64,000 nt of DNA from Branchiostoma floridae (Eukaryota > Chordata > Leptocardii > Amphioxiformes > Branchiostomatidae): contig NC_049997.1 of assembly GCF_000003815.2 (NCBI RefSeq), positions 7,736,640-7,800,639 on the forward strand, given 5' to 3'. The notes beneath the pieces are model-generated. The model did not search any database and was not told the origin of the DNA. It worked only from the letters and a program-made list of their open reading frames with translations. The first letter of the stretch is position 1, and each line of letters starts with the position of its first letter. The translations under genes and the position numbers were made by a program. Shown here piece by piece: positions 58,107 through 64,000 of the stretch.

Positions 58107-59618
58107 ACATAGCCTTCAGACTCGCTATGTTATTTCTTTGTAAGTAAGGATATGTATACTACTGATATCCCAACAGTTGTAATATACATATATGCCACTA
58201 AGGCACCATGCAGTAATGACAAATAAGTATTCTAAAGTTTTCTGTTGCTTTTGTAAATGCAATGCTTAAGCAGGTCATTTTTTAGATGAAAATTTTAATC
58301 TATAAATGCTCTGACCTATTTCACCTTTTACTTTTATGTATGCTGAAAGAAGGTACGTCATGCAACGAGATCAAGAGATGACTTCGACTCAGCGAACCAT
58401 CAGTATGAAAGACCTAATTATATCTAATCTCATTCCACCCTCTTGGATGAATGAATTTTCTACCTCAAAGTTGCAGTGGCGCTGAGGGTGGCAGACACTT
58501 CGGATGATTGGTATAAGAAGGCATGTGTTTGCAGCTGCAGCAATGGTTGTAAACCTTTATGAAGTGGGAACAATAACAGCTTGATCCAGTTGTTATTACG
58601 GTCAGTGCGTATTTATGTCTAATATTTCACAGGAACAGAACCGCAAGCGCACGCGTTTCAGTTCACCACGAGAGCCTTTTGAGTATTACATAACACCGAG
58701 TGTAGTCCTTGAAAAGCTATAGGATTGAAAGAAATTGGTGGGTTATTTTCCTCTCGAGGTTGGTCAAATTGGCATCCAGCATTTTGGAAGCGATTATAGC
58801 TATAGAGGAATCGTTAAAGGAGCTTAATCATGATGACTAAATTTATGTATTGCCTTCGACTTGGTCAAATTGAGTCATACATGTATCGATCGACAAAATG
58901 TGATTCTTATCAACTTGTTGAGACGTATAAACAGTAGTGGGGTTTTTTCAAGACTCATGTATTTGATCTCTCGTTTACCATTTCTTTATGCGCTTGGCTT
59001 CTGTGCCATATTATAACAAGAGCATAGTACAAGAACATGAATACTTAAAAAAGACTTTATTTTAATCTGTGTAACCCTGAAGTTAATCTGTGACAATCAC
59101 CATTGTTTCCCTCTGACGCATTTACTTTGATCCTGAGGTCTTTTTGAATAGTTACGTATGTACTCCACTTTGTGACATTTCAGTTGTCATTTCTTGAACG
59201 TAGCATATTACCGTTTTAGAATAATGTTAGAAAAGCTTCTAAGAACATTCAGTCGATACAACCGTCAAACGCATAAAGGTAGCTAAGACAGTCGATCCTT
59301 TTTTATCAAGACCTCGGAATTACGAAAGCTTTTCTTAGGTCGGCATAGATTTTAAGTGGTAGTTACGAAACCCAAGAACCATCCTCTGAAACCACAGGAT
59401 GATCCAAATAGAACTGAAAATGTTAAGCATATTTGTTAGGGCTTTCTTGTATCCAAAGGACAAACATACCCGTACAAAACATTGTTCCAATGCCAGGCGG
59501 TTGGATTATGGTAGCTATCTCCTAGCGACAGATTAGTGCTTCCTGTCAGCTTATGTCGGTCGTGGCTACTCCATTAATATTCATGTCTTAGCACGAGAAG
59601 GCGCATTTGAGACAAGAC
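58107..59618. other. Spacer between GPCR copies 2 and 3
   Basis: Paralogous to 54651-56918 without the transposon. It should contain the copy-3 promoter, closely similar to that of copy 2 (shared ACTCCATTAATATTCATGT ~35 bases before the start). No separate gene is seen. Confidence 0.8.
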
Positions 59619-60803
59619 ATGGCGAACACTAGCAGGTTGGAACGGGATCTAGTTCCAGCAACCTTCAGTTTACTGACTCTGTTTGGCGTTGTCGGAAACC
59701 TCCTGGTTATCCTCGTGATTCTCCAAAGCAGGCGTCTCCGGACACGGCTGAATCTCTTCATCGTGAACATCGCTGTGAGTGACCTGATCTTCACGGCGCT
59801 GTACGGCCCGGTGTCCGCCGTGTCGGTGGCGCGGTCGGGCGGCCTCAGGGACCACGCCGTCTGCGTCGTGACGGGGATCGTCGGGCTGCTGAGCTGTTAC
59901 GAGTCGGTCCTGTCCGCGGTGCTGATTGCTGTGAGCCGCTGCGTCCGCATCACCAGGAGTCACCGGTACGACGAGCTCTTCTCTCGTAAAAGGTGATTTG
60001 TTTTTCTTTTAGTCTTGCCATTTTACTGTGGATTATTGCATTACTTTGGTATCACATTATTAGCTAAAGAGAAAGAACAGAAAAATAGAAAGAATGAAGG
60101 AATTGCATGAGAGAAAAGAAGCGAAGGAGAGACATTCCGTACTAACCATAAGGTATGTACTTGCTTTCAAAGGTGCGTGCTGTTTGTCTCACTTTCCTGG
60201 TTGGTGGCCTTCCTTTGCATAAGTCCCCTACTAGCTGGATTCGGCAAGCCAGGGTTCAACTCAATGCTTCTGACATGTGATTACGACACCGTTGAATCGT
60301 TCCCCTACATCGTCAGTTTCATGCTCCCAGTTGCCATACTTTGTAACGTAGTCATCATCGTATCGTATGTCCTGATCTACCGTAAAGTCAAAGCATCATC
60401 AACTCGCGTACACGGAAAGAAGACGAAGTCGAAGCAAAACAAAATCCCGCCCATGGTTTTGAGCCAGATCAAGAACATGGCAGCAATATACATCGCCTTC
60501 AACATTTGCGTGACGCCAGAGGTTCTAGTAGGTATTGTCACGTACGAGACTGGGGATAGTTTACGAGTCCTGAACCTCGTGTCAAGGATAGTTTTCACGT
60601 GTAATTCCTGTGTGAACCCGATCATTTACACCGCTGGAAACAAGGAGTTCCGGACTGAGCTCAAGACTCTATGGGAATATGTGTTCCATGGAGGTCAGAA
60701 ACACGAACCCGCTGCGGAAAGAATCAGCATGAAAACCCTGAGTCTTGGAGAACAGGACACTCCTCAGAGGTTTTCCTCCAATGTACAGGAAACAGCTCTG
60801 TAA
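59619..60803 (+). CDS. Melatonin-receptor-like class A GPCR, copy 3 (2 exons)
   Basis: Exons 59619-59992 and 60173-60803 (334 residues). The exon 1 protein is identical to copy 1. Exon 2 follows copy 2 closely (CVLFVSLSW, CVTPEVLVGIVTYETGDSLRVLNLVSRIVF). It has SRC in place of DRY and an intact NPIIY. The C-terminus is slightly shorter, ending SSNVQETAL. Presumed plasma-membrane receptor. The G-protein partner and ligand are not deducible. Copies 2 and 3 appear to be the youngest pair by exon 2 and flanks. Confidence 0.9.
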
Positions 60804-63800
60804 ACATAGCCCACAGAATCACAACAGGGTTACGTTGTAAGCTGCAAGGATATGTTAATATTATTCCTGCTGCTGTTTTGGACCGTGACACCATGCAGGA
60901 TATTCGGCATATGCTCTTTGGTAAGTGACCAAGTGACCTTTTAGGTAATGTGAATTAAATGGCCATTACTTTAGGGAATACATTATATTTGACATATCAC
61001 CGGTGCGGCACTGCGTGGGTCAAACAAATGCATGCTGTGGTGCAGAAGGTGATGAAAGCGTTCAATTCTTCAAAGGCTATGACCTACTTAGAAATGATTG
61101 CTGCATGTTTGCTATATCAAAATTAGAAAACAAATCGGCAAAAATAACACAACAGTGACGCGTTGAATGAACCCCAAAGTGCCGCACCGGTGCCCCAAGT
61201 GCAGCGAGATACCACCTTAAGCGACCAGAGGAGCAAACCAGAAGGAGAATATGATGGAGACCAGACTAATTTACAGTGAACGGAAGTAATTATCGAAGCG
61301 ACAGAGATGTCGGTCTCCATAAAAGAAAAAAGACGTCAATAGCTTTTGCTACCCAGCTGAGAATGAAGCGGGATGCTTTTAACACGAAGTAAACATTTTA
61401 ACGAATGAATGGTTTGGCCTATTTTATCATCACGCTTCGTGATGATAAGGGTGAAAAGATGTGCGTCACGCTTAGGGATCAGAAAAGACTCATAGAAACC
61501 ATCAGATTATGACAGGCTAAATTCTACCTAAGCATTCCATGCTTTATTGTTAAGTAGATTTTTTTTACATCAAATTGTAATGATATAGAGTGGTTGACAT
61601 TTAGATACTTGAGAAATTCGTTTTCATCCGCATCAATAACGTACGTATAGAGCATTCCAAAATTGAAATTCAAACGGTTTGGTTCAGTTTCTTTTCTGTT
61701 CAGCGAACATGTATGTTGGTATGTTCATACTTGACAAGCTCGGAAAACTGACGTGTCCCTTGTTTCTATGAGTGCCTCCTTAGTATTGCGTAGCGTCGTG
61801 TAAAGTACTTCGACGACTTACGCTAGGATTGAAATAAATGTGTGGTTCGTAGGGTTAATAAGCCTCTCGGAGAATTGGCATCCAATTATAAAAGTGGGGG
61901 ATTTGTGGAAGGAGCCAAGAAATGAATCTATCACGCGATGCCATGTGCTTAACCATAATAAGTTGTGATTGGATTAACAATATAGATGTCTTTGCTATTT
62001 ATTTGTTGGCACGCAAGTACATGGTCCCATATTCATATGGAGCGGGACTTTGCGATACGGACTATCTTTCAAGACTAAGAAGTTTACTCAAAGCCTAGTG
62101 TATTTACTGTTTTGTGGACCATATTCTGATCGCCGTGGATTGACCAATTCAAATGTGTTTGTTAATGTATTTGTTGCCATGCACCTAATGATCCCATATT
62201 GGTTTGGTTTGGTTTAAATCAGATCTCTATTAGTGACTGATATGACTGATATATATACAATATAGGTACAGGATGACGTTTTGGATTAAGAGGTTTATTT
62301 AAAGCCTACGTATTGGATGTTTTGTTGAGCAGATTCTTATCGCCTTACTCTGTATAGCTAAGTATGGTCTTGTACTGGGACACTGAGATTGAGACTTCAT
62401 TTTACTGTTTACTTTGCTGTTAAAGCCTATTGTAGTATTAGGCATTCAACGTTCTCATAAGAAAAATCCACTTAACCAGTATTGAATCAAAAGTCTATTT
62501 AATCAGTATCAAATCAGTATTGGAGTCTATTTAATCAGTATTGTGCGCACCTATTTTAGTGACGATTTCTTAAACGTAGCTTATTCATGATAGCTCATTA
62601 TTCCGTCAATTAATGCATTATATAGTGTATAATATTGTGTGTTATTGCTTTGGTGCTGTTTGACTTATATTGTTTAACAAACATCCATTTTACGGCAACG
62701 GAACGTCAAATGTAACTTTAGATATTTGACAGGGGCACAAATGCTGCAGAATGTAAAGTGAAAATATTTTTCACAATAAAAAGTCTCTATTTTGTCTAGG
62801 TAAAAAAGTGAATAAAGATGATACTGAGGTTGCACGTTTTGTTTCTGTAGTATGTTTTTTATATACATATTCACATATGAAATTTAGACATAAAGGTGCT
62901 CAAAAGATTAATACTAGAGCTAGAAACTTGTCACTCAACATAGAAAAAATAAAGCTTTCAACTTTCTTTTATCTCGTTCACAGAGAAATATGTAGGTCAG
63001 GTCACATAAAACAGAAATTAGACGCTTGTGTAAAAACTCCCTCACGGTTCTAATAATACTCACGAAATTGCATTACCTGCCTATTAGTGAACTCATGAAG
63101 CTAAAATCCGCGATGAAGGTATGTCGCTTACCTCTTATTAAATTTCTTATTTAATTCGTCGTGTTTTTATTGAACTACTGTCGGCTCGAGTCAGTCTACT
63201 TACATTCCCTTCTGTGTCTAATCAGATATACTGAGGTACATACGTACCCGAGGGAGTAGGATTGAAGACCACAATATGATGTAACCAAAGACTAGATGTG
63301 TATATACTGCTTTCTCCGTTAGCATTGAGAATAATCGGGACGCGTATGTTGCCCAATGCAGCAGCGCTAGCGTATCGTCATGGCCCAAGGGCTAGATAAA
63401 CGGAGATATACCAATATACCATAAATGCGTGGGAAGGTTTTTGATTAAGGTTAACTGATTAGAGTGGAGTTGACCCAGTCGCAACAATCATACAAAATTC
63501 AAAACGAGAACACGGTGGTCTAACACGTAGTCAGCGATGAAATTGTGATCTAAAATTGTCATCATCGGACTTACTTCTCTTTAGTCGTGCTTTGCATTTT
63601 TCTTGTTCAAACAGGATCGATTTCAGTGTAGGTTACGTCAGGAAAGTGGTTCAAAAAGAGATGAAGATGGTTGAAAACTTGGTCATCTGTGTGTTTTTTT
63701 AACGTAACGATGTAGATGAGCTTTTCCATTCCATTGCAACACTAATTTCACAATCAATAGTATATATACACATGCATTTGGTCACATATGGAACGGACAT

Positions 63801-64000
63801 AACAAGCTCTAATTCCAGTAGCTGTAACTCGCCCTTTGAAGAAGATCTTAAAAAATCAGTTCAGACGCTAACCCAATGCAGCATGGTTGCCAACGACATG
63901 ATATCGAACACCGTAAGATATGTTTATTAAGGACTTTCAAGATAAAGTTATACCTTTCTTATAATTATATGAACGCCATCTTTGTGCAAGGTACAGGATT
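60804..64000. other. Downstream flank without recognised genes
   Basis: Apart from the foldback at 60999-61193, I see only AT-rich sequence, a few short repeats (TCTATTTAATCAGTAT at ~62500) and open frames without domains (61123-61320, 62674-62874, 62808-63053). A gene whose exons are small could be missed. Confidence 0.5.
60999..61193. mobile_element. Foldback element with CACCGGTGCGGCACT ends
   Basis: CACCGGTGCGGCACT at the left (from ~61000) and AGTGCCGCACCGGTG at the right are inverted repeats, extended by GGGTCA/TGAACCCC. It is about 195 bases long, with no coding content. It lies ~200 bases past the last GPCR. Confidence 0.75.

Overview
The window is eukaryotic nuclear DNA. Exons are short and bounded by GT-AG introns, introns are AT-rich, microsatellites are common, and many small foldback or inverted-terminal-repeat elements are present. 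The protein content, the density of such elements, and a receptor family expanded in tandem all fit a cephalochordate (amphioxus, Branchiostoma-like). The species call is inference; no database was searched. Two runs of N (19956-20148, and exactly 100 N at 30486-30585) mark assembly gaps.

Layout. (1) 814-7253, plus strand: a complete secreted M14 metallocarboxypeptidase zymogen in 11 exons (491 codons). All zinc and catalytic residues are present. A Lys sits at the S1' specificity position, which predicts preference for acidic C-termini. (2) 9719-43409, plus strand: a complete transportin-3 (TNPO3) gene in 27 exons (925 codons), the nuclear import receptor for SR-type splicing factors. Intron 6 holds a nearly full-length non-LTR retrotransposon (18161-22132) with a 10-bp target-site duplication and an internally rearranged reading frame. 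(3) 43410-51952: no recognisable gene, but a 429-bp inverted-repeat element, a ~150-bp tandem satellite and reverse-transcriptase fossils. (4) 51953-60803, plus strand: three tandem two-exon class A GPCR genes. They resemble melatonin receptors and carry Ser-Arg-Cys in place of the DRY triplet. (5) 60804-64000: no recognisable gene.

The most striking pattern cuts across the annotation. At least ten exon edges in three unrelated genes have a second, partial copy in the adjoining intron, and most copies keep the splice donor or acceptor. One exon 3' half occurs four times, separated by TG repeats. One copy pair brackets an inserted dispersed repeat. Another pair holds an inverted-repeat element in one copy and not in the other. 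The retrotransposon shows the same habit, with a 234-bp piece of its polymerase domain copied into its endonuclease region. Either this locus records a frequent local duplication process, or the assembly has stacked haplotypes; long reads would decide. The three GPCRs show a related signal: their first exons differ at about 2% of sites (all synonymous between copies 1 and 3) while the start of exon 2 differs at about 20%, which suggests gene conversion confined to exon 1.
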